From: Betaproteobacteria bacterium UBA6910
GTDB lineage: Bacteria > Pseudomonadota > Gammaproteobacteria > Burkholderiales > UBA6910
Length of the DNA stretch: 19,936 bases
Direction: 5' to 3'
NCBI GenBank assembly: GCA_002451065.1
Contig: DKBC01000173.1
Location: 1-19,936, forward strand
The notes beneath the pieces were generated by a model. It was not told where the DNA came from. It saw only the letters and a program-made list of their open reading frames with translations, and searched no databases. Position 1 is the first letter of the stretch, and each line of letters opens with the position of its first letter. Below are positions 5,918 to 13,706 of the stretch, in pieces. The position numbers and the translations under genes were made by a program.

Positions 5918-8900
5918 ACCACCCAGGCGTCGCGGCGCCGGCGCCGAGGCGTCAGCCAGGCCAGGTTCAGCCTTTTCCACCTTTGCGGCCTGCGAACGCT
6001 CATGGCGCCATGCCAGCACCGCCACGGTCAGCGCTGGAAGGAAGGTGAGCGACACCACCGCCGTGCCCAGCAGGCCGAACATCACGATTGCGCCGACGCC
6101 GCGGTAGAGTTCAGCGCCTTCGCCGGGAAGAAATACCAGCGGCGCGAGACCGCAGGCCGTGGTCAGCGTAGACATGGCGATGGGCCGCAGCCGGGTATCC
6201 ACCGCGTCCAAAACGGCATCGCGTGCCGCCATGCCGCGCTCGCGCACGTTGCTCATGGCCTGGTGGACGATGAGAATAGGGTTATTGACCACGGTGCCCA
6301 TCAGGATCAGAAAACCCAACATGGCGATCATATCGAAGGACTGGGTCAGCGGCGGCAGCCCGACCAGGGGCAGAAGGGCGCCGGCCTGGTTGATCAGCCA
6401 TAGGCCCACGATTCCTCCGGCGACCCCCAGCGGGATGGTGGTCATGATGAGCAGCGGGTAACCCCAGTGGGTGAAGATGGCCACCAGGAGGAGATAGATG
6501 ATGATAACCGCCACGACATAGTTGCCGAACAGGGCCTCCCGGGTGGCCTGGAGCTGGTCACTGGACCCGGAGATGCTCATGCTTGCGCTGACCGGAACGG
6601 TGCCGCTCTTGCGCAGGTGTTCGACTACCTGCTCGCGGACAATCGCCACCGCGGTCTCCAGGGCGACCGCTTCCGGCGGAATGATGCTCAGGGTCACCAT
6701 GCGCCGGCCGTCCACTCGCCGGATGGTGCTTGTGTCGACGGTCTCCACGATGCGGGCCAAGGACGAGAGGGGCAGCACCGCACCCGAGGGCGTATATATC
6801 GACAGGGCTCCGAGGTGATCCAACGTCACCCCGCTGCCCGCCCGGCTATACAAATAGATGTCGATCTTATCGTCGCCCATCAGGAACTCGTCCACGAACG
6901 CGCCGTCGGTGAGCGCGGCCACGGTGAAACCGAAGTCCGCGGCGTTCATCCCCAGCTCGGCCACCCGCGGCCAATGGGGTCTCAGCTCAACCATTGGCTG
7001 CGAAAGGGAGAGGGTTGGCGGCTCGACCTGAATTCGGGGCCGTTCGAACACTTCCAGCGTCCTGCGATACGCGGCCAGCGCGGCGCCGTAGATGGTGGGC
7101 AGGTCCGTTCCCGCGATGTCCAGGTTCACGCTGCGGGTCCCGCCCTCGTTGCTGGTAATGATCGACCCCCGCGACACAAACGAGCGCATTCCGGGATATT
7201 TCTCGTACTTGCGCTGCAGGGCATCCATGAGCTGGCGAATGTGGTTGGGGTCCTTGGGCTCGGCAATGATGCGCATGCCGCTGGAATCGACCACAAGGTT
7301 CACGTATTTCAGCGCGGGCACCGCCGTCTCCCCGGCATCGAACTGCTCAGGCGAATCGTCCAGGAACTGCAAAAAATAGTCTTGCGCATCCTTTCCGATG
7401 CGGCTCATGGTCTTAAGGTTGTATCCGGGGGGCGCGTTCATGCGCGCGAAGGTCTTGGGCTCCTCGCCCTCGGGCAGGTACTCCGCCGGTGGCGTTAGCC
7501 CAACGAACACGGCGGCGCTCACGCAGACGGTGACAGCGATGGTCCCGGCTCGGCGCAGGCCGCTCGCCGTCAGCCATTCGACTCCGGCGAGCACTGCACC
7601 CCGGACACCTCCACGGGAGGGTGCTGTCCCCTCACCTTCCCCGCGAAATGCCATGCGCGCGGCGGCTGTGGGCAGCACGGTGATCGCCACCAGCATCGAG
7701 GCCAGGATCGACGCCGAGACGGCCAGAGCAACGTCCGAATAAAGCTGCCCGGCCTCCTGCCGGATGAACACTATCGGAACGAAGGCCAGCACCGTGGTGA
7801 GCGTGGCTGCAAGAACCGCCGGCCACACGCTCCGGACCCCCTCCACCGCGGAACGGAAGCGATCCAGGCCGCGGCGACGGGCCAGCTCGATGCTCTCCAG
7901 GACTACGATGCTGTTGTCCAGGGTCATGCCGATGGCGAAGGCCACCCCCGCCAGCGAAATGACATTGACGGTACGCCCGGCCGCAAGCAGGCCAAGGAAG
8001 GCGGCAATGGTGCAGACCGGAATGCCCATCACGCCCACCAGGGTGGCACGGCCGGAGCGCAGGAACAGGTACATCACCAGGCTGGCGAACAGGGCGCCGA
8101 TGGCCAGGTTCTTCCAGACGTTCACCAGGGACGCCTCCACGTAACCCACATCGTCCGCGATGCGCCCCATCGCCATGCCGGCGGGCTGCAACACCTCCCG
8201 ATTTATGGCCTCCATCTCCGCCAGCATGGCCCGCTTGATGTCGATGACGTTGGAGCCCGCTTCGCGACGAACTGCAAGTCCGAGTACCGGATTGCCGTTA
8301 AAGAAGAACTCGCTGCTCAGCTCAAAGTGGTGCAGCCGTATGTCCGCCACCTCGCCAAGGCGAATCAGCGAGTCTCCGCGCCGCGCCAGGATGAGGTCGT
8401 CCATGTCCTGCAGGTCCTCGAAGCGGCCCACGGCGCGCAGCAGGTAGCGGCGCTTGCCCGATTCGATCTCGCCGCCGGAGACGTCACGGTTGCGCTCGGT
8501 GATGGCGCGGCGCACATCGGGCACGGTCAGGCCCCGCTCCGCCAACCGCGCCGGGTCCAGCAGCACCTGCACCTGACGCTCGGCGCCCCCCCAGACGTTC
8601 ACCTGGGAGACACCGGGAACGCTCTCCATGCGGGTACGGACGTGGTCCTCGACGAAGTCCCGCATCATCACCATGTTCAGGTCGCGCGGGTTTCCCGGCA
8701 GCGGCGCCACGCGGAAGTACATGAACGAGTTGCTGGAGAACGAGGTGGCGTAGACGCGCGGCTCGTCAACATTGAGCGGGTAGGAGGGCACCTGGCTGAG
8801 GGCGTTGCTGACTCGGATCAGCGTCTCGTTTATGTCCACACCGTAGGGAAACTCGAGTTCGATGGTGGCCTGCCCGAAGGAGGCAGTGGCCACGAGCCGG

Positions 8901-9127
8901 CGCAGGCTGGGAATCGTACGCAGGAATTCCTCCTGCTCGATGAGGATCTCCTTCTCCACGTCCTGGGGAGTGGCTCCGGGCCAGGAAGTGCGTACTGTCA
9001 CCGTGCGCACGTCGAGGTCGGGAATCATCTGCACGGGAATGCGCAGGGCGGCCGCCACGCCGATCACCGAGACGATCAGCACCACCACGGCGAGCAGGGT
9101 GCCGCGGCTGATCAGGCGTTCGAACAC
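5915..9127 (-). CDS. RND-family efflux transporter, inner-membrane pump (AcrB/HAE1-like)
   Basis: 1070-residue resistance-nodulation-division permease, full length for the family. It has the N-terminal membrane segment (LLAVVVLIVSVIGVAAAL), porter-domain landmarks (WPGATPQDVEKEI, VPGVSQVNVWGG), a second set of helices after about residue 340 and the duplicated C-terminal half ending at about 1040. It would export small hydrophobic compounds using the proton gradient, with the fusion protein encoded 125 bp upstream. In helix 4 the usual Asp-Asp pair is Asp404-Asn405 (TLDNSIVV). In helix 10 the position of AcrB Lys940 is Asn948 (VVNNPILIV), so the proton relay is non-canonical, as in a recognised subset of RND pumps. 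The start is a GTG with AGGAG six bases upstream. No outer-membrane channel gene is adjacent. Confidence 0.95.
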   Translation of the reverse strand: MFERLISRGTLLAVVVLIVSVIGVAAALRIPVQMIPDLDVRTVTVRTSWPGATPQDVEKEILIEQEEFLRTIPSLRRLVATASFGQATIELEFPYGVDINETLIRVSNALSQVPSYPLNVDEPRVYATSFSSNSFMYFRVAPLPGNPRDLNMVMMRDFVEDHVRTRMESVPGVSQVNVWGGAERQVQVLLDPARLAERGLTVPDVRRAITERNRDVSGGEIESGKRRYLLRAVGRFEDLQDMDDLILARRGDSLIRLGEVADIRLHHFELSSEFFFNGNPVLGLAVRREAGSNVIDIKRAMLAEMEAINREVLQPAGMAMGRIADDVGYVEASLVNVWKNLAIGALFASLVMYLFLRSGRATLVGVMGIPVCTIAAFLGLLAAGRTVNVISLAGVAFAIGMTLDNSIVVLESIELARRRGLDRFRSAVEGVRSVWPAVLAATLTTVLAFVPIVFIRQEAGQLYSDVALAVSASILASMLVAITVLPTAAARMAFRGEGEGTAPSRGGVRGAVLAGVEWLTASGLRRAGTIAVTVCVSAAVFVGLTPPAEYLPEGEEPKTFARMNAPPGYNLKTMSRIGKDAQDYFLQFLDDSPEQFDAGETAVPALKYVNLVVDSSGMRIIAEPKDPNHIRQLMDALQRKYEKYPGMRSFVSRGSIITSNEGGTRSVNLDIAGTDLPTIYGAALAAYRRTLEVFERPRIQVEPPTLSLSQPMVELRPHWPRVAELGMNAADFGFTVAALTDGAFVDEFLMGDDKIDIYLYSRAGSGVTLDHLGALSIYTPSGAVLPLSSLARIVETVDTSTIRRVDGRRMVTLSIIPPEAVALETAVAIVREQVVEHLRKSGTVPVSASMSISGSSDQLQATREALFGNYVVAVIIIYLLLVAIFTHWGYPLLIMTTIPLGVAGGIVGLWLINQAGALLPLVGLPPLTQSFDMIAMLGFLILMGTVVNNPILIVHQAMSNVRERGMAARDAVLDAVDTRLRPIAMSTLTTACGLAPLVFLPGEGAELYRGVGAIVMFGLLGTAVVSLTFLPALTVAVLAWRHERSQAAKVEKAEPGLADASAPAPRRLGG

Positions 9128-9252
9128 GGCGCGCTCCTAGGGTGGTAGGCCTTCATCGGCCAGGGCCATGATGACGGACGCCGCGCGGTACGCCAGCAAG
9201 CTGCGCCTCCAGCAGCACCCGCCGTTTTCCGAATCAAATCGTGGGTTACGGG

Positions 9253-10347
9253 TCACCGGCGCTCCTCCCGGATGAGCACGCGCTGCCCCTCCTTCAGGGC
9301 CTCGTTGCCCTCGACCACCACGCGGGTGCCCGCCTCCAGGCCACTGCGGATGACCACTTGGCCGTCGAAAGCCAGCCCGGTCGTGACCAGGCGCTCGGTC
9401 ACCGCCGCCCTTGCGCCCGTGCCCTCGACCACCCAGGCAGAGATCCGGCCGTCGGGGTAGCGCAGCAGGGCATCGCGGGACACCACCACAGCCTGCTCAC
9501 CGGTGCGCAGCTTGAGGGTGGCACTGGCGGACATGCCCGGGGTGAGGGGCAACTCCGCCTCTTCGGGATAGGCGTGGATGAGGAAGGTGCGCGCGTTCGG
9601 GTCGCTTACGGGAACGATCTCCCCGATCCGCGCCTGCACGACGCGCTCCGGTAACGCGTCCAGGCGAACCTCCAGAGACGTGTCCGCGCTCACTCGGGGG
9701 AAGAACTGCTGCGGCACCGGAAATTCGATGCGCAGCCCCTGATCGGCCACAAGCTCCAGCACCGCGTCACCCGGCGTCACCCACTCCCCGGCTTCCGTGA
9801 GCTTCCGGCTGATCACGCCGGAAAAGGGCGCCGAGACTTCATGACGGCGCAATCGTTCGGCCGCGCTTCGCTGCTCGGCTTCGCGCAGCCTCAAGTTAGC
9901 GGCGCTGAGGCGGACCTCCGTCTCCCGGGTGCTGACCTCCGTCCGAGTGATACCGCTCAATTTGACGAGCCGCTCCGCCTCCGCGAGCCGCCGCCGCGCT
10001 TCGGCCAGCGCTTCCCGGGCCTGCTCGGTGGCGGCCTCCGCCGCCTCGAGCGCCAAACGCGCCAATGCACGGTCCATTCGAACCAACGGCGCGCCCGCCT
10101 TCACGTGGTCGCCGGCATCCACGAGAACCGCGCTCACCAAGCCCGCCACCTCCGTGGAAAGCTGCGCTACTCGGGGCGAACGCATGGTACCCGCCAGGGG
10201 CACCTGTTCGATGACTTCGCGTTGCTCCGTGGTACCGACCACCACCGGCGGTCCGGATTCCTGGGCGGCGGCGCCGGAAGCCAGCAGGAGAAAAGCGCTC
10301 ACCAGCGCCCGACGGGCGCCGCGCACCCCGTGATTCAATCGACCCAC
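9253..10347 (-). CDS. RND efflux periplasmic adaptor (membrane fusion protein, HlyD/AcrA-like)
   Basis: Periplasmic adaptor of about 364 residues that links the RND pump to an outer-membrane channel. After an N-terminal signal (RGARRALVSAFLLLASGAAA, with QES as the likely mature start) come a lipoyl half-motif (AGLVSAVLVDAGDHVKAGAPL), an alanine- and glutamate-rich coiled-coil hairpin, the second lipoyl half (SAPFSGVISRKLTEAGEWV) and the beta-barrel and proximal domains. The reading frame is open upstream without a stop into the dehydrogenase fragment and its ATG at 10587. I choose the GTG at 10347 because AAGGG lies seven bases upstream and it gives a normal signal peptide; a GTG at 10326 is also possible. 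The pair adaptor-pump is an operon probably driven by the dehydrogenase-type promoter at 10635-10663. Confidence 0.9.
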   Translation of the reverse strand: MGRLNHGVRGARRALVSAFLLLASGAAAQESGPPVVVGTTEQREVIEQVPLAGTMRSPRVAQLSTEVAGLVSAVLVDAGDHVKAGAPLVRMDRALARLALEAAEAATEQAREALAEARRRLAEAERLVKLSGITRTEVSTRETEVRLSAANLRLREAEQRSAAERLRRHEVSAPFSGVISRKLTEAGEWVTPGDAVLELVADQGLRIEFPVPQQFFPRVSADTSLEVRLDALPERVVQARIGEIVPVSDPNARTFLIHAYPEEAELPLTPGMSASATLKLRTGEQAVVVSRDALLRYPDGRISAWVVEGTGARAAVTERLVTTGLAFDGQVVIRSGLEAGTRVVVEGNEALKEGQRVLIREERR

Positions 10348-10365
10348 GCGCGGGCCCTTCTCGCG

Positions 10366-10587
10366 GGCCGCCGAGTTCTTGAGGGTCATGGCCCGCGCCA
10401 GTCGGAAACACTCCTCGGTGGAAACGTCGGGCGCGATCCTCAATCCGCCGATGGAGGTGCCCCGAGCCACGTTGTCCACCACCAGCACCGCCTTGAGGCC
10501 GAGACGCGGCTCGTGCACATGGATGATCTTCGCCGGCCCCAGGCCGTCGGTAAAGCGGAATTCGTCACCCACCGCGGCAGATCCCAT
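10366..10587 (-). pseudogene. 5' fragment (74 codons) of amino acid dehydrogenase, fused in frame to the adaptor gene
   Basis: This fragment encodes the first 74 residues of the dehydrogenase at 4370-5497, with 70 of 74 identical (changes at positions 3, 7, 13 and 44). It begins at an ATG with AGGGA upstream and ends after the KNSAA segment, keeping Lys70 but losing Lys82 and the whole NAD domain. Six codons after the breakpoint the frame reaches the GTG of the efflux adaptor with no stop, so a 444-residue fusion protein is formally possible. Of the 14 nucleotide differences from the intact gene, 9 are synonymous by my count. Not an enzyme; it may act as a translated leader for the adaptor. 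Confidence 0.85.
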
Positions 10588-10634
10588 GTTTTCCCTGCGC
10601 CGTGTTCAGCGGAAAGATTACTTCAACCCATTCG

Positions 10635-10663
10635 ACCGTAACACAGCGCCTCCGGTGCCTCAA
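10635..10663 (-). promoter_or_regulatory. Putative promoter now driving the RND efflux operon
   Basis: TTGAGG (10658-10663) and TACGGT (10635-10640) on the minus strand with 17 bases between them, equivalent to the promoter proposed for the intact dehydrogenase at 5549-5577. It lies about 48 bases before the fragment ATG at 10587. Conservation of both boxes in an otherwise diverged spacer is the main support. Confidence 0.4.
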
Positions 10664-10748
10664 TCGCCGTCCGCCGCAGCGCCTCAGCGCCATGCGACCG
10701 GCACTCCAGCCTTTGCCTACCGGCGGGCAAGCACAGCAGTCGGCTGGC

Positions 10749-11228
10749 TCAATGGGTCGGCGTCTTGCAGATCTGACCGTGGCGCGCCCCGCTCATCAGC
10801 GCGTGAAACTGATCGCGGGACATCCGCAGCAGGCACTCGTGGTCGCCGCCTTCCATGTACACGACGTCATTGGCTTCGAGTTCGTCATCGACGATGGTCT
10901 CGATCCCCCAGGCCAGGCCCACGGGCGGTACCGCGCCCCGCTCGCAGTCGTCAAACAGCGCTGCAATCCGATTTTCGTCAGCCAGCCGCAGCTCATGGCG
11001 GTCCAGCATGCGCGCAACCTGGCCGAGCATGACGTTCTTGTCGGCCGGCACCACGGCCATCACGCAGCCGGCGTCATCCTCGAGGATGACCGACTTGGCG
11101 AGCTGGTGCGCCGGGACATGGGCGGTTCGGGCGGTCTCCGCGCTGCTGTGGCTATGGTCGTGCTTGCAGATCTCGTAGCGCACGCCACGCTGGTCGAGGT
11201 AGGTGGTTAAGCGCGAGGGGATGGTCAT
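10749..11228 (-). CDS. YbaK/EbsC-family aminoacyl-tRNA deacylase-like protein
   Basis: 159-residue single-domain protein of the YbaK/ProX/EbsC family, which hydrolyses mischarged aminoacyl-tRNAs in trans. Family marks are the Lys45 region (HQLAKSVILEDDAG), the glycine-proline loop (RGAVPPVGLAWG, about residues 97-108) and the C-terminal YMEGGDHECLLRMS strand. The N-terminus contains a His-rich run (KHDHSHSS) after VRYEIC. The ATG at 11228 is chosen over an upstream in-frame start at 11282 because GGAGG lies five bases before it. It sits 161 bp upstream of the truncated dehydrogenase copy. A gutted paralogue lies at 5661-5917. The tRNA substrate cannot be told from the sequence. Confidence 0.88.
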   Translation of the reverse strand: MTIPSRLTTYLDQRGVRYEICKHDHSHSSAETARTAHVPAHQLAKSVILEDDAGCVMAVVPADKNVMLGQVARMLDRHELRLADENRIAALFDDCERGAVPPVGLAWGIETIVDDELEANDVVYMEGGDHECLLRMSRDQFHALMSGARHGQICKTPTH

Positions 11229-11351
11229 GGCAGCCTCCGATTGTGAAGCATTGAACGACGGGCGGAGCAGCGGTTCAGGCAACTCCCATTCAGCGCGGTG
11301 TGCACGTCAGCCGGTTTCCAATTTCCGATGTTTCATGCCGACTGATCACAT

Positions 11352-12035
11352 TCACTCCTTCAGGGGCAAAAACTTCTTCACCGCGGCATCGACATCCGGC
11401 GCGGGATTGGCCCAGTCGAATTCGTACTTGCTCATGCCCTTCCAATCTGCGCGCTCCTGTTTGAAATCCTTCTCGACCAGGTATAGCACCCTGCGGTCAA
11501 GCCCGAGCATCCACCCCCATTCAATCGCGACGTTCGGGTTCAGCTCCTGCTTGACCTTGTCCTGGACAATGGCGATACCCCGCCGGCAACCGAGCATATG
11601 AAGCTCGACGTTATCCCACAGTTGCGCATGGTAGTCCTTGTCGCTGGCAATCCGCGGCACATACTTATGCGCCGCGACTGCCGCGCTGACTGCATCAGTC
11701 ACGTTCTTCAGTTGTGGGTCGGTCACTGCCGGATTCTTCGGGTCCGGGTACTTGGTCATAATGAACACCGAGTCTTCAAAGTTCCCCTTTTTCGCAAAGT
11801 CCTCCAGAAACGGCGCATGGCGGACATGCCAATGCGGAAAGTGTGCGAATTCCTCGAGCTGCCGCTTGATCCGCTCGGTCCGGCGCATGATCAGCTGCTC
11901 AAGTTCCCGCGCATCCTCGTCCTTCATTGCCGCCGGCCGATCGGAGTTGAGAACCTCGGTACGCTCACGCTCGAGGTCCGCGATCTTCAGGAAATCCACC
12001 CGCAAATTGGAAGCAACCTTGGCGAGATCATGCAT
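11352..12035 (-). CDS. Predicted conflict-system protein: helical N-terminus plus TIR/deoxyribosyltransferase-like domain
   Basis: 227-residue protein without a signal peptide or membrane segment. Residues 1 to about 65 are charged and helical, probably coiled coil (ADLERERTEVL, ELEQLIMRRTERIKRQLEEF). Residues about 88-190 look like a Rossmann-like alpha/beta domain: a first strand DSVFIMTKYP, helices, IAIVQDK, then NPNVAIEWGWMLGL and a last strand VLYLVE. Glu172 in IEWG sits where TIR-like and nucleoside deoxyribosyltransferase-like (DRHyd) domains have their catalytic glutamate, and the same box (NPNV..E.G) occurs in its partner. The ATG lies inside the partner's stop (ATGCATGA, 8-nt overlap) with GGAGG six bases upstream, so the two are co-translated. 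I infer an NAD- or nucleotide-processing effector or signal generator; no exact family is recognised. Confidence 0.75.
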   Translation of the reverse strand: MHDLAKVASNLRVDFLKIADLERERTEVLNSDRPAAMKDEDARELEQLIMRRTERIKRQLEEFAHFPHWHVRHAPFLEDFAKKGNFEDSVFIMTKYPDPKNPAVTDPQLKNVTDAVSAAVAAHKYVPRIASDKDYHAQLWDNVELHMLGCRRGIAIVQDKVKQELNPNVAIEWGWMLGLDRRVLYLVEKDFKQERADWKGMSKYEFDWANPAPDVDAAVKKFLPLKE

Positions 12036-13401
12036 CGCCCGCCTCCGCACCAGCCGCATCCGCAAGCATGGACTGAAGTGATGCCATATGGGCTCGCGAC
12101 GCCTCCGGCAGCCGCGTCTCGAGTTCGCGCAAATCCCGTCGCGCCGCCTCGACCAGCCACCCCGGACCGGCCTGCCCGACAAACTCGCGGGCCGATGCCT
12201 CCGCCTCGTGCCAGTCGCCGGCCATTGCCGCGAGCTGCATGTTCATCGCTACGTCCCGGGCGTCGGGCCGGCCCGACTCGATCTTTTCCCTTACTGCGCG
12301 GCGTATGCGCGGCAGGAAGGCGTCCAAATCGCCTTGCATCGATCCGTCCTGACGCTGCAGCAGCAGGCTCACGACGTTGAATCCCGTGTAGATGTCCTTT
12401 GGATTGATCTCGAAGCCGGCGCGGTAGCATTGAAGCGCCCGATCAAGGCTCTCAGCAGCGCGCACCCCGTCACCCGTCGAGCGCGCGGCCTCGTAGCGGT
12501 CCTTGTAGATGCGGCCGAGAACGCCGAAAGTCTCCGCGTCGCCACCGGTCTCAGCGATCAGCTGCTCCATCAGCGCGATGGCCCGATCATGGTCCCCGGA
12601 TCCGCCGCGACGATTCAGGGCCAGCGCCAGCAGCCGGCGCACCTCCGGGGACTGCGCGACGCTCGGTGGCGCTTCGTCGGCAAGCCTGATCAATTCGTCC
12701 CAGGCGGAAAGATCCCGGTACCGTCGCAGGTATCCGAGAAACTCTATTGGGTCTGCGCCGGTGCTGCGCGCCTCCTCCTCCCTCTGCCGAGTCTGGGTGA
12801 CCATCGCCTCCCGCGATACGGACGCAGGCGGCGACGTGCCCAGCCCTCCCACTCCCGCTTGGCGTTTGCGCGCGCGGGAACGCCAGGCCGTCTGCACTTC
12901 GAGTTCCGGCGGGAGGGAGACGTCGATCTCGGGAAAGAACTCATACAGGGGACTGTCGCTGATGGTGCTGCGCCCGCTGACCTGCACGATGCCAAGCAAG
13001 CGAGCGCGGAACTCCTCGGCTGCGGCTCCGGTAAGACGGCCATCGTCGTCGGGCCGGTAGAACAGCGCCTGGATCTGCCCGATATTCGACGGCAGATGCC
13101 CCCCCGCCGAGATCATCAGCGTGCGGCCGCGCTTGAGCGCATGCCTGATGCCGAGCTCGTACATCACGTTCGGGTTCTGGGTCGAGATGTCCGCTATCAT
13201 CAGGTCACTGGACAGGATGGCGGTGAAAAGACTGCGCTGCCAGCTTGTCCCGGGCGCAAAATCCTCGAGCCGGCGGCACTCGAGCCCGGCATCCTCGATG
13301 GCGGGCTTCAACACCTTCGAGTACAGATATTCGAAATCCAGCCTCCTCCCTTCCTGATCGAGGCGGACACCCCACGGGAGGGCGACATAACAGGTTCGCA
13401 T
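12028..13401 (-). CDS. DRHyd-like domain + TPR-S (MAP3K TRAFs-binding, DUF4071) protein
   Basis: 457-residue two-domain protein. Residues 1 to about 140 form an alpha/beta domain of the deoxyribosyltransferase/TIR-like class: CYVALPWG strand, PAIEDAGLE helix, LMIADIS strand and NPNVMYELGIRHAL with putative catalytic Glu82. A linker (about 170-210) leads to a TPR-type helical region (about 215-440) with the signature FGVLGRIYKDRY, then CYRAGFEINP and GFNVVSLLL, which I recognise from the TRAF-binding region of ASK/MAP3K5 kinases (DUF4071, called TPR-S). Published comparative genomics (Burroughs and Aravind) predicts that TPR-S scaffolds sense NAD-derived signals in prokaryotic immune systems and that animal ASK kinases inherited DRHyd plus TPR-S. 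First gene of a two-gene operon with its own promoter; the ATG has GAGG just upstream. Confidence 0.82.
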   Translation of the reverse strand: MRTCYVALPWGVRLDQEGRRLDFEYLYSKVLKPAIEDAGLECRRLEDFAPGTSWQRSLFTAILSSDLMIADISTQNPNVMYELGIRHALKRGRTLMISAGGHLPSNIGQIQALFYRPDDDGRLTGAAAEEFRARLLGIVQVSGRSTISDSPLYEFFPEIDVSLPPELEVQTAWRSRARKRQAGVGGLGTSPPASVSREAMVTQTRQREEEARSTGADPIEFLGYLRRYRDLSAWDELIRLADEAPPSVAQSPEVRRLLALALNRRGGSGDHDRAIALMEQLIAETGGDAETFGVLGRIYKDRYEAARSTGDGVRAAESLDRALQCYRAGFEINPKDIYTGFNVVSLLLQRQDGSMQGDLDAFLPRIRRAVREKIESGRPDARDVAMNMQLAAMAGDWHEAEASAREFVGQAGPGWLVEAARRDLRELETRLPEASRAHMASLQSMLADAAGAEAGDA

Positions 13402-13461
13402 CAGACCTCGCGTCCTCAGCGGCCGGTCGCGAGCGGGCTGCCCGCAGACGGCGCAATTTTT

Positions 13462-13490
13462 ATCCTAGAGCCTTCGGTTCCGATTTTCAA
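13462..13490 (-). promoter_or_regulatory. Putative sigma70 promoter of the DRHyd/TPR-S cassette
   Basis: TTGAAA (13485-13490; 5 of 6 to consensus) and TAGGAT (13462-13467; 4 of 6) with exactly 17 bases between, in an AT-rich island of otherwise GC-rich DNA. Predicted transcription would start near 13455, leaving a leader of about 55 bases before the ATG at 13401. Confidence 0.55.
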
Positions 13491-13492
13491 AT

Positions 13493-13690
13493 TGGATTGT
13501 GCTCCATTGGGAACCGCGTCGGGTGCCGAACGAACTCCAGATCCTGGGTCGCACCGTATACCAGGTTGGCGCGGTTTGCCGCGCGCAGTTCATCGACCTC
13601 CGCGGCAAGCCGCTCGTTCACCGCGCGCCACGCGCAGTTGGTATGACCTTACGGACCCCTCGCGAACCCGCGCCCGCACCGCGCCCTGGA
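13493..13690 (-). pseudogene. Frameshifted remnant of a paralogue of the lipoprotein at 15576-16196
   Basis: Reading the minus strand with one frameshift gives REGSV...LRVAR, then ERLAAEVDELRAANRA, NLVYGATQDLEFVRHPT and MEHN. This aligns along its length with REGTV...LRVAR, ERLRGELDELFEANRA, TLVHSATYDLDFVRHPT and AEHN in the complete gene. Only the central portion is left; both the N-terminal signal and the C-terminus (SNVVTARWLEALGC) are gone. It begins just after the pyruvate kinase stop and ends where the promoter of the DRHyd/TPR-S cassette begins, so it probably marks a breakpoint. It fills most of the otherwise gene-free stretch 13402-13706. Confidence 0.75.
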
Positions 13691-13706
13691 TTCGGACAGC
13701 CGCTCC

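Larger units (their letters stand above)
10366..11190 (-). repeat. Direct repeat copy B (ybaK - promoter - dehydrogenase 5' fragment)
   Basis: Right copy of the segment described at 5276-5917. Here ybaK is intact and the dehydrogenase is cut after codon 74. Homology on the dehydrogenase side stops abruptly at 10366; on the ybaK side it reaches about residue 13 of the protein (about 11190). The right edge is approximate because the left copy is interrupted there by the RND gene. Confidence 0.75.

Noticed and set aside
3471..6403. Two long plus-strand open frames (563 and 571 codons)
   Set aside because: They lie opposite the dehydrogenase, oxidoreductase and pump genes and have the low-complexity Arg/Pro/Gly composition of GC-rich shadow frames.
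9128..9252. Small open frame between the adaptor and the pump
   Set aside because: It is open for about 20 codons before a stop, with no start signal or family resemblance; left as spacer.
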